Assembly (NCBI GenBank): GCA_024362935.1
Contig: JANCRA010000005.1
Location: forward strand, 21,715,235 to 21,779,234
Origin: Setophaga petechia
Taxonomy: Eukaryota > Chordata > Aves > Passeriformes > Parulidae
Length of the DNA stretch: 64,000 bases
Reading direction: 5' to 3'
In this document: positions 35,281 through 48,362 of the stretch, in pieces
How positions within the stretch are numbered: position 1 is the first letter of the stretch
Layout: every line of letters begins with the position of its first letter
Translations under genes and position numbers: made by a program
The notes under the pieces: model-generated
Database searches by the model: none
What the model saw: only the letters and a program-made list of their open reading frames with translations
What the model was told of the DNA's origin: nothing

Positions 35281-38200
35281 TGAACTCAAAAAGAATAGGA
35301 AAAGCTTTTAGGTCAGGAAAGGACAGAAAAGATATCCCACCAACTGTCCAGATAACACAATCAGCTTCAAGCTTTAAATGGCAGAGGTGCTGAGTTTGAT
35401 CATCTGCAAGCATTCATTCCTAGCCTAGAATGAATTGGCAAGGTGATCCCTTTAGCTCCCACCAGTGCTCAGTGTGAATCTTGCTCACGTGATTACAGTA
35501 TCAGATAAGTAACAACTTTGGCTGTGAATCATAGTTTAGAACTGGCTTCAGTACACTCCATTCAAATCAAAATAATGGGGATTGGTGGAGAGCCACTGAC
35601 TCTACTGGAAATACTCTGCTATCAATTACAGAGCTCACCTGCATACACAACTTCATGTTTCTTACTGAGGCCTAGACTGTTCCTTCCTTTCCAAGTGGAA
35701 AAAAGACTCAATGACTGAGCCTCTCCTACTCTTCAGGTTGCACTCTAGAGCCACTTTTACTTAAATCCTTGTAACAATGACTATCACTTTGCTGAGAGGA
35801 TATATTTCTTTTGTTTCAGATCAATAGTTCACTTCTGACTTTGATACTTCAAAGTGGTGTGTCACTGGAGCGACACTGATTTAAATCTTAATTTTTAAGC
35901 TAACACGTTGAAGTGTGCTAACATCTTTTTCCATGGTCTAGCATCATATCCACTTAAAATAATGGCAAATAGTGAAGATACCATGCTTGGCAATGCTGCA
36001 GGCAATACTAGTGTCTCCAAGAATCTGCTGCTTTTTTTTTTCTTTTTTCCAGAAATGTCATAAATGCTTTCAAGTCACAACAAAATTGATTCCTAGTTCA
36101 GGGCTGAACCAGAATTGTGAAGGAGATTTCAAACTCTACTTCTGTCCTTAGGGCCTTTTGCAGAGCTGGCTTTTATGCAGCCCTCTGCCATGAAGTTCTA
36201 ATAATTGTTATGCAGTTATGGATCTCTGTAACTGGTAGTTTTAAAAAAAGCATTGTTAGCTACCATTACTGAACCTTACATGCAGATAAGGCTCTCAGCT
36301 GGGTGATGTTATACAATAACATCAATAACACAATAGTATGCAGCTCGCTGTTTGCTTAAGCACCAAGATCTACCTAAAAAAAGAAATTATGCCCATATAG
36401 CTGCTGAGGATAATAAAACTGAGTATAAAAACATAATTTTGAATCAGCCAGCTTAAAATTTTCATTAATCTGGTTCAAAACTGCCCCCTACAGAGTATTT
36501 AAAACTCTTAAATAGACTCCCTTCACAATCCTTCTGTTATTATCAGTGGGATTAGTGTTTAACCTGACTTTGTATAACCACTTTAGCAGCAGAGTACATC
36601 TTCAGAATTTTCCCCAGCATCATAGGCAGCATTTAGCACTTTCAATCCCTCTATACGCAGAACAGTGAACAATCAACTTATTTTAAAAATCAAAAAATAA
36701 GCTTAGTTTAAAATACTTTGGTCTCTCACCCTAAAACTGCAATTGAGAAGAGTTTTTCCATGGTAACATCTGTAGCATTCCTGTATTTTATCAATATATG
36801 TAGCCTAGTAGTCCAATTTATTTTTCTAAATAAGTATATGGGTCTGTACATCATGTGGAAAATGCTGTCTGGTTAAGAGGAATTTAGTGTTGCCAAATTG
36901 TGTTTACTTGACATTTTTTATTTAAAACAGACCCTTTTGGACTTCTCTGGCTGGTGAGGCCATATGGATGCTGGGGAGTTTTAGATGGGGAAACAGAACC
37001 TTTGTTTACACTGCAAGTGGATTGCAACAGCTGAAGTTATGTATACAGCCTAAAGATCACAAGCTTCACTACCCACGCTGTGGCTGCACTCTGTGCCATC
37101 TTACCCTTTCTTTCACATCCCAGTTTTTGGGAATTAGGTGCTGCTGTACATTGCATTGCTCAGGCTGAAACTAGGGTACCCAGTTACCTGGAGTGCCTTG
37201 GCCATTCTGGGCTCACTGCTGTGCACCACAGGGGACTCCTCAAGGGCATCACTTCACTCCAGGCCTGAGGTGCAACCTGCCCTGTGGGCACCTCAGTGAT
37301 TAAAGCAAGCCCCAGCTGTTAGGGACACAAGCCCAGGCTGTTTGAGACATAATCCAGGCTCTCCTCAGCTCTGCTCTCCACCTGCAAAGCCACTCTGCCA
37401 CCACTGGTGGAACAAAGGTGGTGCCGAGTTTGGGTGGCTGCAGCATCCTGACATGCCATCCTCAGTGGGAGGTACCACAGCCCACTGAGTGGTAGTGGGC
37501 ACCAAAATTTAATCTGGTCAACAATGGACCACCATTCTTGATCTGTTTCCTCTGCATCTTGAACAGAAGGGATGCTTGCTGCTATTTCATAAATGACACA
37601 CACACAGTAACTGACACACATTTTTGAATGTGCTATGGAATTCAGCCTTGAGGAAAATGTATATTTTATTTATAATATATTTGGAAAAGCAATTTAGGAA
37701 GAAATTCTTTTTTATCAATGCAAGGAAATATATATGCAATTCATTAATTTTGTGTGGGAATATCTGTAGTAAAAAAAGCCTCTACTTAGCTCTTAACTGA
37801 TGTGACTGATTATGATGGCTCCAAACTATTTTCTTGTCTTGTTTTGTTGCAAGTTCCAGTTAGGACTGGGACTGTGAAAAGAGCAAGAGAAAATTGCTTA
37901 TATTACAGATAGAACCCTAGTAAAAGGAATTGCTGAGCTGGAAGGAGTTGAGGCCTGAAGGCCAATACAAATTGGTAGCTACAAGAAAGATTAAAATTGG
38001 ATTTACCAAATACATAGTGCTTCATTTTTGACATTCAAATAATTTCAGAGCATACAAAAGAGGTGGAACCTCTAAGCTGGGGTGACTTCAGTAACATATT
38101 TTGACAAGATGTGCTTTAAAAATATGTTATACAACAACAGCACTGGGAAAGATATCCTAGTTTTGATTTAATATCTCATATGTAATAGTATATGCTTCTT

Positions 38201-38520
38201 TTGATGTTCTGATCCAACTGTAGCATTTGGAGTACTCAGATGTCTGTATTCTTACAGTTGCCTCCAGTTCCCTGAGCCGTTTGGTATTTCATCATGTAAG
38301 GCATTTGGATGCTCCATCACTTTCATTAAGTCCTTTGCTTGTGACTCTTGCCAGAAAATTATTACCTCAAAAAGAAGTATATAATCCATCAGGTCAAAAG
38401 GTGTAATATCAAGTGAAAGGCTCATATAAAAATCTCTTAGCAGTTGCATACAGTCATCAGAAAAAGCCAAGATCAACTTTTCCACTCCATAAAGTATTCT
38501 TGTTGTGATTAAGGTCTCTG
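35281..38520. other. Intergenic, left part of LNPK-EVX2 interval
   Basis: AT-rich, no exon or transposon recognised. A small inverted repeat CTGAGGTGC/GCACCTCAG lies at 37265-37296 in a locally GC-richer stretch (37.2-37.5 kb). Confidence 0.6.
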
Positions 38521-38539
38521 CTTTTGGTTAATAAAATTG

Positions 38540-38690
38540 CTATAACTACTACTACTTACTTTTGTTATTGTCATGGCAACTGTTACTGTTGCTGTTACTG
38601 TTGGTATTGTCACACAACATTTCATAACTATGTAGTTAGTTATTATTACAATTGTTACTGTTGTTATTTCTGTGGTTATTTTACTGAATA
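38540..38690. repeat. Imperfect TGTTAC/TGTTAT-type simple repeat
   Basis: Runs such as TGTTACTGTTGCTGTTACTG and TTATTACAATTGTTACTG with interruptions. Low-complexity, long diverged from a pure repeat. Open frames through it on both strands are low-complexity artefacts. Confidence 0.75.
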
Positions 38691-38699
38691 TTTCTCTGT

Positions 38700-41600
38700 C
38701 ACAAATGTAAATATTTAGAAGCATTTAATTAATTAAATATATTTTGTGTCTTAAACCTTTTGGTTGATATCCTGTTATATACTTGGAAAGCAATCAAGCA
38801 TAAAGTAGAAATGAGAAGGTGTTCTTAATTTGAGTACTACACATCTCTGACAATATGTTTAGGAACGTGGTTAAACTTTGGATTGTTTTTGTGGCACAAA
38901 GAATTAGGCAAGTGATTTCTCATAAAATACTGAAGTGAACATGTTCTGCCATTAAGATCTCATGAACAAAAAGAAGAAGCCTAGTGTGAAATTGTCACAT
39001 GAGAAGCAGAAAGATGGTTTTGCCTCTGTTTGAGATGTCATGCTTCAGATCATGTATGAAATTTTAGAAGCAGTTGTTATGTACATGTAAGTACCTCCCC
39101 TTCCGTGATAGGCATGACTTCAAGCTTCTGACCCTTAATGGCTATAGTGAGTAATTTATATTTATAGTTATAAAAATTACTACATAAACAATAACTCAAT
39201 GTTCCATTAAAAAATACTAAGTAGTAAATCAATTTTGCCTGGTTTCCAAATAAAAGCATGATTATTCTCACTAAAAGCATTTGAGCTGTATAATACCTAA
39301 GTAAGTTACATTTTTGCTTCCTGGAGAAATTTTCTTTTTCAACAGATTAGAGTTCTGATCCAACAAGATTCCTCCTATTTAATAAACATGTAAGTACATC
39401 CTTAAATTTTATTAACAGCTATTTCCTTGAAGCTAAATGGAATAAAGAATACTTTCCAAAAGCCTTTTTAATATGGTTGTGCCTACTGGGCAAAGTTGAA
39501 ACTACCCCAACAAAATGAGGGCCAAATTATGAAGTAATTTGAATGAAACTTCTGTTGACCTTAACAGAATTTTTACTTGATTAAGAATAATGGAATTTGG
39601 AACCAAGGAAATGTGATTCAAGGGTGACTGAGAATGTGCTGTTGTTACTGCATCAAGCCTTCCTTTCAGGGCACTGCCTGTGTGTGCAGAGCACAGGCAA
39701 GTGCAGGAAGGGTGTCCATTTCTGCTCGACCTGACTGCATTTTAATGCTTTCTTATTAGTCAAGCTGGAGGAGACAGGCAATGAGAAGGAAAGCTCTAAT
39801 TAGTACATATATTTTGCTTTTGATAACTGCTCAAATGGTAGATAGAACATTACCTACATTGCATGCATTTCATACATACTCCTGATTGTTACAAGAGCTT
39901 ACTTTAATGAAGTATTAAATTTACATATAAAATTGTTTTCAGTAAAGTATGAAGAACTGGATCTGCTAATAAGCCTTGTTCTGGTTGGAAACCAAACGGA
40001 ACCAAGAGTCCCAGAATGCCAGAAATAGGACAATAAATATTTCTGGCACAATTTCAAAGGTGCATAATGCCAGACACAGACATGTAAAAGTAATGGCAAG
40101 CTCTACAGAGATTATAAAAGAAATAAAATCACAGTTCGTAATTCATAGAATCATGTTAAATAGCAGGCTTATAAACCAATTCTTATAATAAAATCCACAT
40201 GTAAGAGTATCTGTGATTTCATTCAGTTAAAGATGACAAATATTAGGGCTCCCCTTGAAAGCAAATATATATCTTGCAGGACAATGAACAGTTACTTTGT
40301 CTTCATATTTAATGGTATAAACTCTGCTAGCCTTTTCATATGTGATTTTAAAATAACTTTTCAAAGAATGCGAAATTTGCAAGTGTTCAGAATTTTTGAA
40401 CATTTTGCAGCTACTGAGTATCCTTTGCTAGAATTATTACTGCTTCAGGTTTAGAGAATTTAAGATCTGAAATTACAATGCTGTCATGTGCAAAACTCCC
40501 AGGCAAAATTATTTTCTCATGGTATGTCATACTAATAAATGTCTGAAACAGAGCTTGAATTAATTATATTAGAAGGATGTCCAAAATATTCCCTTTCCCA
40601 AAATGAATTTATTTCATTAAATGCATTTAGAAGTAGGACAAAAAGAACTTCTACTGTAATCACTCCAATGACTTCCAATGATAGTATTCAAAATCATTTC
40701 AAGCCTCTTTGGCTACATAGAGGTGCTTAGATAAAATTAACTTGTCTTGAGTTTTAAAAACACACCTGGGAACTGGCATTTTGGAGCAGTGTGTGTTGGG
40801 TTTCATTGCACATTTTTGGGGTACTCCCCACGTTCTAGTTGCAAACTGACCCATAATGAACCAATGAAAAGCAAGGCCAATGACAAAGATGTAATGAGTC
40901 AAAGGTAAAATGTAGATGAGACGTGGGGAAAGAGAAGAATTTGAAATAAAACTTTAGGGATTTTGGCAAAGTAAACCAGAATAAACTGCATAAGAAAAGG
41001 CTGATTTTCCAGCAGAAGCAACACATTAATTTGAGTCCTGTTGAGAATAAAGGGAGTTACTAGAAAATACAAATAGCATGTAGTGAAGTTTAGGACTTTT
41101 GTTTTAGGACAAAATATATTTTTTGTTAGATCTGTGTTATTTTATTAAGTGATATGCATTTATCAATACTAGATCAGCTCTTTCATGCCAGAAAATCAGA
41201 AAAAAATGGTGTAATACATTTTATGTTTGTCAGTGACTTAAATTCTTTATAAGGAATAGTAGTTTTACACATTCTTTTAATTATCTTCATTTTTAAGAGA
41301 GATAGGTGCTAATCTCAAACCTATTAATCTAAAGTACAATGAAAACTTAGTTACTCTCACTGTTAGCTGCCTGTTTTAGCAACTTGTTCTTCAAATCATC
41401 ACAAGCTCCTTTAATTTTCACAGGACTTCTAGCATCATAGTACACTGAGAAGATCAGTGAAAAATAACAATATTTGGCACATTGATAATTAAGTGGTATT
41501 GTCTTATTGAAGTCTTCTTGATGGATGCTTTTTGTTTCTTTCCCTGTATATATGATATATGCAGTTTGGTGTTGTCTCTGTTTTATGCTTAAATGACCCA

Positions 41601-44600
41601 TGGCTAGCAAATTAGATCCTAGAATTCCTGGGAGCTTCCACAGCACAATTATCTCTCTCCTGTTTTATAATGTACTAAATTATACCTCTCTCATATATGC
41701 ATTGATAAATGATAGGCTTTCCTGTTTGAATTGTTTGCTTCCTCTTTGATTTACCAAGAAAACTTTCAGAAAGGCTTCAGGTGGGATACTGCAAGGGATC
41801 TGATTTTCAGCAAGTGCTAATTGTCTAACCTTTGAAAATCAAGGAGGTTTAAATGTCAAGGGCAGAGAAATGCATTCATACTTGCTAAGTATTTTTTAAA
41901 TCTTAACCTATGCACCTTCCTATTTTTTCCTAGTTTCAGGAAAATAACTTCCGATGTATGTAAATTGTTTTCCCTTTTTTGTTACAATATAGCTTAAAAT
42001 TAACAGTCAAAATAAATCATTACATTATTGCTGAGAAAAATGCAGGCACCACACATATTTCTAACCATCTATAAATGCATTCCTACAAAGTTGTTTATTG
42101 GATAAATCTGGCCATAAATTGGCCAGGACACAGAACTTTATATGAAAAAAGCAGAACATTGAACAAAAACATTATATGTCCATGATATTAGACTTAAAGT
42201 AAAGTAACCACAAAGTCCTAAACAGGAATCCCAAAACTCACAATCTTTATAATGAAAGGAAAAGACCACATCATATAACTGTCTTAGCCAGGCAATTCGG
42301 CATTTAACTTGTTTATTTTTCAGTTAAACAAAATCCAAATATCTCCAGGGAAGACAATGCTAATAACAAACATAACCACATAAGCTTTGTATATGAAGTT
42401 CAATTTTAGCTTTAGTAGGGCCAATCAAATTGGAAATTGTAGTAAAAAGCCAGTAAAACTTAATCAAATTCTGTCACACGGGTAGATTGGGCATTTTGGT
42501 TTTACCCAGTTTGCTCCAGAATTTCGGGTCTGGTCCTGAGTCCTGAAATACTTGCATATTCCTTTGATAATAATCTTAGCTTTGTAAATAATTTACCATA
42601 TTCTTTGTAAGAAGATTCTATCTTAATAGAATAAGTCCTGCTTAATGAGCCCATTAGAGAAAATGAAGTATATTTGCCTATTGCTTTTCTGATTATGTTA
42701 AGAATTTTCTTGAGTATGTGATTCCCTACTGGTATAGCTTTTGTTGATTTCCCCAAGAAAAAGAGCAGCCTGCTCATGGAATCGCCACCTGCAGCTTACT
42801 GATTTTAAAACTCTCCTGAAGACACTTCATTAGCAGAAAAGGTATATGCAATAATTAATTAATTTGTGTTTCTCTATAATATTGACACTACATAAAAAAT
42901 TATATATAGCTATAATAAATCTTTGCTTTTTCACACTGTACTTAAGTGCTCTTATTACACTGGCATCATCTTTTTTTCTTTAACACGTTCTTTCCTCAAT
43001 TTAGAAATTATGCTTTCTCTATTCTTTGAGTGTTGCATGAAATTATACCCTAATCTCTCATCAATTGTAGTGGGATATTTAATCTACATGCTGCCCCAGA
43101 ACCTGTTAGGGTTCTACACAGTGGCAGGGGTCCACCCCTAATACAGGAGTGAAACCTGCTAATTCCATGACACACATCTTAATTATTTGAGACTTTAAAT
43201 CTATTCTTTCAACTCTTGCCCCTCACAGTGTTTGAAGTCTAGCACATGTGAAGGATGGCATGTGCTTTTATCTTTGCTGCTGCATTATCTGAACTGGGCA
43301 TTGGTCTAGGAGATTATCCCATCCATCTAATTTTGTAACACCTATGCCTTCCAAAGCAACAGCTTGTGTTGGATGTCATAGTGAAAAAATTCCAGAGATT
43401 CTGACTTTTAGGAGTAGGCTACTTGAAGCCTTAAATGGAGGCACTTAGAACTGAAAATGTTAAACATGTCAAAAATGGAAGACTCCTCTGCCCTAAAGTC
43501 ATCTTTGGACATTTAGAACTTTCTTCACTATGTCATTGCTTTATTGAAAGGTTTTTTTAGTTATTAACTTACATCCCATTGCATACATTTTCACATTTTG
43601 AACTAAATTTTGTCTTCAAATGAGCTCTTTGACTTCACCAGAATTTTGTGCAAGGACATCTACAACCTCTATGGTAGACCACAAGGCTTCTCTCTTGACA
43701 GGAATCCCAGAACGAGCCTTTCTAAGTTTCAGAGAGATCCTAGAGTAAGAGCTGCCACCCTCATTCTTCACCCCAGATCTCAAACAAGAGAAAGGGCACT
43801 TCACTGGTGCTCATAACTGTGACAGCACTCATGGCACATATATAAAATATTTTCATTTCAGAAAGGTCTGTGTCTCATCTCCTTACACGTCCACCAACCA
43901 ACAGTCCCTTCAGCTCACATTACATCTCCCAGAAAGTCATTTTGGTTAACTAGGAGAACACATGGAAGAACAGGAATAACAGAGCTTGGAATCCACAGCC
44001 TCAAAACCAGACTGGTGCCAAAACCAGTCTCATGGCACTGGTCACCCATTTCAGGCTGAGCTGGTCTTGCCCTGCTGTGGTCAAACACTACAAGGGAGGA
44101 TTTAATTCCCAGCATGGGGAAAACCACTTATCTACATGTCAGAAACGGGTATGTTATGAGGAGTTGATACCTAATTAATTGTACTTTTTAAATCTTTGTC
44201 TTTGACATGAGAATTCAGTGATCCACCCAGCTGCATACAATTAAGAGCAGCAGTTTGGCATAATAGGGTGAGGAACTTTTAATGGGTGTTTATAGGTTAA
44301 AAGCATCAACCTCTCATTTAAATTAAAAAAGAAGTAAAAGAAGTAGTAATAGCTAAGTGATAATTCAAATTCAGAATGCCTTTAGAAGAGGATCTTATCC
44401 TGGAAGCTTCAAAATTCCCGGTCTTCAGAAGACCTCTGGGTTCCAGTGCCACCAATGAGGAGAGTGGGAAACTACTCTTTAAAATTTTAATCTGACAAGG
44501 GAAAAAAACCAAGTTGCATTAGCATTTTTTAGCTGCTTGAGAGGTTAAAAACATTCCAACAAAAGGGTCTAGATTGAGGTATGTGAGGCAAAAATGAATA

Positions 44601-46219
44601 TTTCTCCATAAAATGGCTGCACTAGTGTAAAGAAAAATACTTAGTAGACTCAAGGTGGGAATTTAGGGAATAGTATTTTTGCTTTTTTAACAGGAATGAC
44701 TGTTTAGGCATTTTATATAGGGGGTTCTGCATTTGAGAAGGGATAATTTGCTCTAAAATATGTGGGCAACCAGCCTAAATTCTCTAATTGAGTAGTTTGC
44801 TTATAACCCCAGGCCATTAGGTGAATGTAAACTATTACAGGCTTAGTAAGAAAATAGTCCCATTAGGATTTTTGTGTTTGTATGTGGTTGTGGGTTAGTG
44901 TGACTGTTTCCAAAAGGATGGATTAATGAATGGTCTTTTTTTTCTGAGTTTGCAAATATTCACACTCTTTGAAATACCCACACTCAAATTAAGCTGAAAA
45001 GTCCTTTATTTCTTATTCTATCAAAAAACACTAGATCAAGGCTTAGCTATTAGTTTCAGTGTGAGTTGTCTGGGATAAATCACAGGTATGTTTGCAATCT
45101 TTACAAAACAAATATCCCTAATGAAATAACTAATTCAGGTTTATCCATATTTCTTAAACTGTCCTTAATTTTAAGTGCCAGCCATTAGTGTAACAAAAAT
45201 TTTCCTCTGTGAAAACCATGGTCTTTCTGGAAGTGTTTTTAGCCTTCATGCTTTTACATGTGCTTCAACTGCTACTGTTAAGGTGTCACAGGCTGCTTGT
45301 AGACTCATATTTCTATAAGGAAGGAGACAACTTTATCTACAGCTTCTTTTAAACTACTAGTATTAAATCTTGGACTTTTCACTACATAATACCTCTCTGT
45401 GTTGCATAGTCTATTGCTTTTGCTGTTCCCAGGCAAACTTTTGTCTATTGCTTTTTCCCCCCATGACCACTCTATGTACATAATATAGTAAGATGTTAGG
45501 AAGAGGAAACATGTCTTCAATTAAAAGTAATAATAACAAAAGACCTAGATATAATGACATATTAGAATTCAGCCCTAAATTCATTGTCAACTTTCAGCAT
45601 CCTGCCTCCTTTTCACAAAACCTGAGAACCAAGAGTTATGAGAAACTACAAAGTCTATGAAATTAGTTCTGTAATAGATTTGATGCAGGAAAAAGTAAAG
45701 AAAAAGTATTTGTGTCAAAGGTACCTAAACTCCAAGGAAAAAATGTGATGACAGAGAGAGATATATCCACAAATTAAATCAAGGAGAGGTGTAAGTACCT
45801 CAGCCTCCCTTGGACTCTAGAAGATATTCACCTAGCAAAAGAAATGCCTGATCTGAAAACTGTTGCAGTGTTATTAGGAGTTGACCAGTTTATCAATAGA
45901 GTAGGGACTGTAATGATTAAAAGAAAGAAGGTAAAATCAGAACATTTTTTAATCCAAGCCAAGTAAAACTGAAGTAATAGACTGTAAAAAGAAGCTACAC
46001 ACTGAAAAAAAGGTGGTATTGCAACATACAATCTGCTTGCTTGGGGAGTTAGAGGGAATAACCCCAAGTGCAACTTCCTATAGAATTAATAAACTATGTT
46101 TTAAAAAAAAATGGAATGGTCACATGGCTTGTACTGTTTCTCTTATCAAAATATTTTAAGCTGATATTTCTCCATTTTACCAGCAATATATTTGTTCATC
46201 AAGTAAAATTGTGATAAAT
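38700..46219. other. Intergenic, no gene seen
   Basis: AT-rich DNA. The only structured element I can point to is the hairpin at 39658-39711. A homeodomain-site-rich stretch lies near 44.76-44.88 kb (TCTAATTGAG, GCCATTAGG). Confidence 0.6.
39658..39711. repeat. Imperfect hairpin, about 19-bp stem
   Basis: GCACTGCCTGTG (39671-39682) pairs with CACAGGCAAGTGC (39692-39704) apart from one bulged base, with a short loop. After a 6-base one-sided bulge, CCTTCCT (39658-39664) pairs with AGGAAGG (39705-39711). The shape is like a small miRNA precursor, but nothing else shows that it is expressed. Confidence 0.75.
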
Positions 46220-46282
46220 AGGTAATCCCTGTTATGAGGGATTTAAAAATAGGTAAATCCCTGTTATGAGGGTTTTAAAAAG
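46220..46282. repeat. 31-bp tandem duplication
   Basis: AGGTAATCCCTGTTATGAGG begins unit 1 at 46220 and AGGTAAATCCCTGTTATGAG begins unit 2 at 46251. The copies differ by one inserted base and few substitutions. Confidence 0.92.
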
Positions 46283-47642
46283 TTAAAAGCACTGCAAGTC
46301 CAATGAAATAAAGCAAAAATAAAACAGAAAAAGCATTGCAATGCAGTCAGGAGGGAGCCCTCTGTGCCATAGTGTGTTGCTCTGACTATGACTGGAAAAT
46401 CTGATCTAGATGGCAAAGAAAAGAGTAAAGGGCAAAACCTGAGCATTATAATCTCAATAGGTTACCAGGACACCATTTGAGAGAAACCAAGAAGATTTAA
46501 GATATTTTTTTAAGGCAATCTTCTTGGCATCACATTCATTCTTTTCTTCTCGCACAACAAGTCAGGCATTCCTATACCCTCATCCTTCCTGTCCTGTTCT
46601 GTTTGCACAAAACCTGGGTGCTTGGAAATTCAAGTGTCTTGGGTCTCAGTCCTGTGGCCTGGATCCACATGATTCACAGTTACAGCTACAAGAAATTGCA
46701 GTGAAAGGGAAAGGTTTTTTCAAAGCACCTTTGAAAACCTAACAGTGCAGTGCAGCAAGCAGGTCTGCCATGTGAACGTGGACTGTGTTCACTGCAGATA
46801 GATCTCTGGAGAAATTATTTACTAAGCCCTTGAACATTGCCACTCAGGAGGTGTGAAATAAGAGTCATATTTACTGGTCAAATTTGAAAAAAGCACATAT
46901 CTAAGTTGAGGACAACTCTGCTAGTCTTAAATTGTTTGTCCAACAAAAGGATTTAAGATTGGGTTTATTTTTCTACTTTAGTGAACATAACATATTTTTG
47001 ACAAATACAAGAGCTTAAATTTTGGCGTTAAAATTTTCAAACTTTGGTCAAAGGCAGATACAGGATGATTGGGTGTGAGCAGTGTAAGTCTGAGTATCAG
47101 GGGCAATGGACAGTACAATCTTCTATGAGGTGTGGGAAACATTAGCTCTACTAAGTACTATTTGCAGCACCAAAATGAAGACTCAAACTCATGTGCAGAG
47201 AGTTTGATGGCTGTAGTTACACAAATTCAGGTGTGTTCCTGGAGTAATTAATTAATTTTCACTTGTTCATTTGTTTTTCCTCTTCTGCCACCAAGCTTAT
47301 CCTTCAGCACCATTTTAAGCTCAATCTTTTGCCATAAACCAATAGAGCTGGTACCATGGGTTGTCTCTCTAGAGAAAATTAGAAAACTGAACATTGAACC
47401 CTGAACATAAAAATAAATGAATGTTTTGACTTCACCAAACACCCTTGAATTTCCTGCAGTACAAAGAGGCAGTGTTGGCAATGGTTTTTTGCAAGAAGGT
47501 TACTGCTCTGAGGAGTCACACTCTCCACAGAAGAGAAAGAGGACTTTGAACATTCATCAATTTGCCTCTGATTGTACTTCTGAATTTCCCAGCCTCTGGT
47601 TCCTCACATCCATCTGACCAACTGAGAAAAACAACTCTACAG

Positions 47643-47700
47643 TGATGCAGAAATGTCTCAGTTTGATGCAGATGTCTCAGTTGTGATGCAAATGTCTCTC
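47643..47700. repeat. Three-copy tandem repeat, about 20 bp
   Basis: Units TGATGCAGAAATGTCTCAG, TGATGCAGATGTCTCAG and TGATGCAAATGTCTC start at 47643, 47664 and 47684. Confidence 0.9.
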
Positions 47701-48321
47701 TCATTCAGTTTTGCTGCCACCACCTTTCCTGTTCCCCACCTTGCCATATACAGCCTGGCTGTCTCTAAGGTCACAAGTGCGACAGTACAGCCTTGAAAGT
47801 ATGGGACAGGATTTTTCAGATGTTCTCATACTTGGACAAATTCTCCTTGGCAGAATTTGAATCCTTTCTTCCGGTTGATCTCTTGCCTGTCCTACTATAA
47901 TTTTTTTCAAAACAGGGAATTTGGTCCAAATATTTCAGAAGACCTGCAGTCATTGTACGTGTGAGGATCAGGTTCCATATGCAGATACCTCAAAATTTTC
48001 TAGAGTCATTAATTGCTCAAGAAGTCTGAATCAAATAGTAATAATCAGTTAGCCTTAGAAAGTAAATATGACGAAGCAAAATATAATAGAGGCAATGGAG
48101 ACTGAATTTTGTCAAGAAAATAATAGATATTTATTTCCTTCAGAGGTTTTATGAAGGGAACCCCAGATGCTGAATTCCTTTGAAAATCAAACTATATCTC
48201 TCTGTGAATACTCTTAGTTGCCTTCTCTCAAAAGTGATTTATTTACCCCATATAATTTCTCAGCAAAGATTGCTCAGGACAAGCTAAAATAAAAATAAGT
48301 GTCCGCTATTCATGATTTTTT

Positions 48322-48362
48322 AGTTTAAAACAGTGTGGCAAAGTTTAAAACATATATGGCAA
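48322..48362. repeat. 20-bp tandem duplication
   Basis: AGTTTAAAACAGTGTGGCAA is followed directly by AGTTTAAAACATATATGGCA and one more A. Confidence 0.88.

Noticed and set aside
37399..37414. CTCF-like CTGCCACC core, and a CTGCCCCCT at about 36.48 kb
   Set aside because: Only the core half matches the long consensus; a boundary site would be expected in this region but these are too weak to call by eye.
38524..38724. Cys/Tyr-rich and Thr/Val-rich open frames on opposite strands
   Set aside because: Translations of the TGTTAC-type simple repeat.
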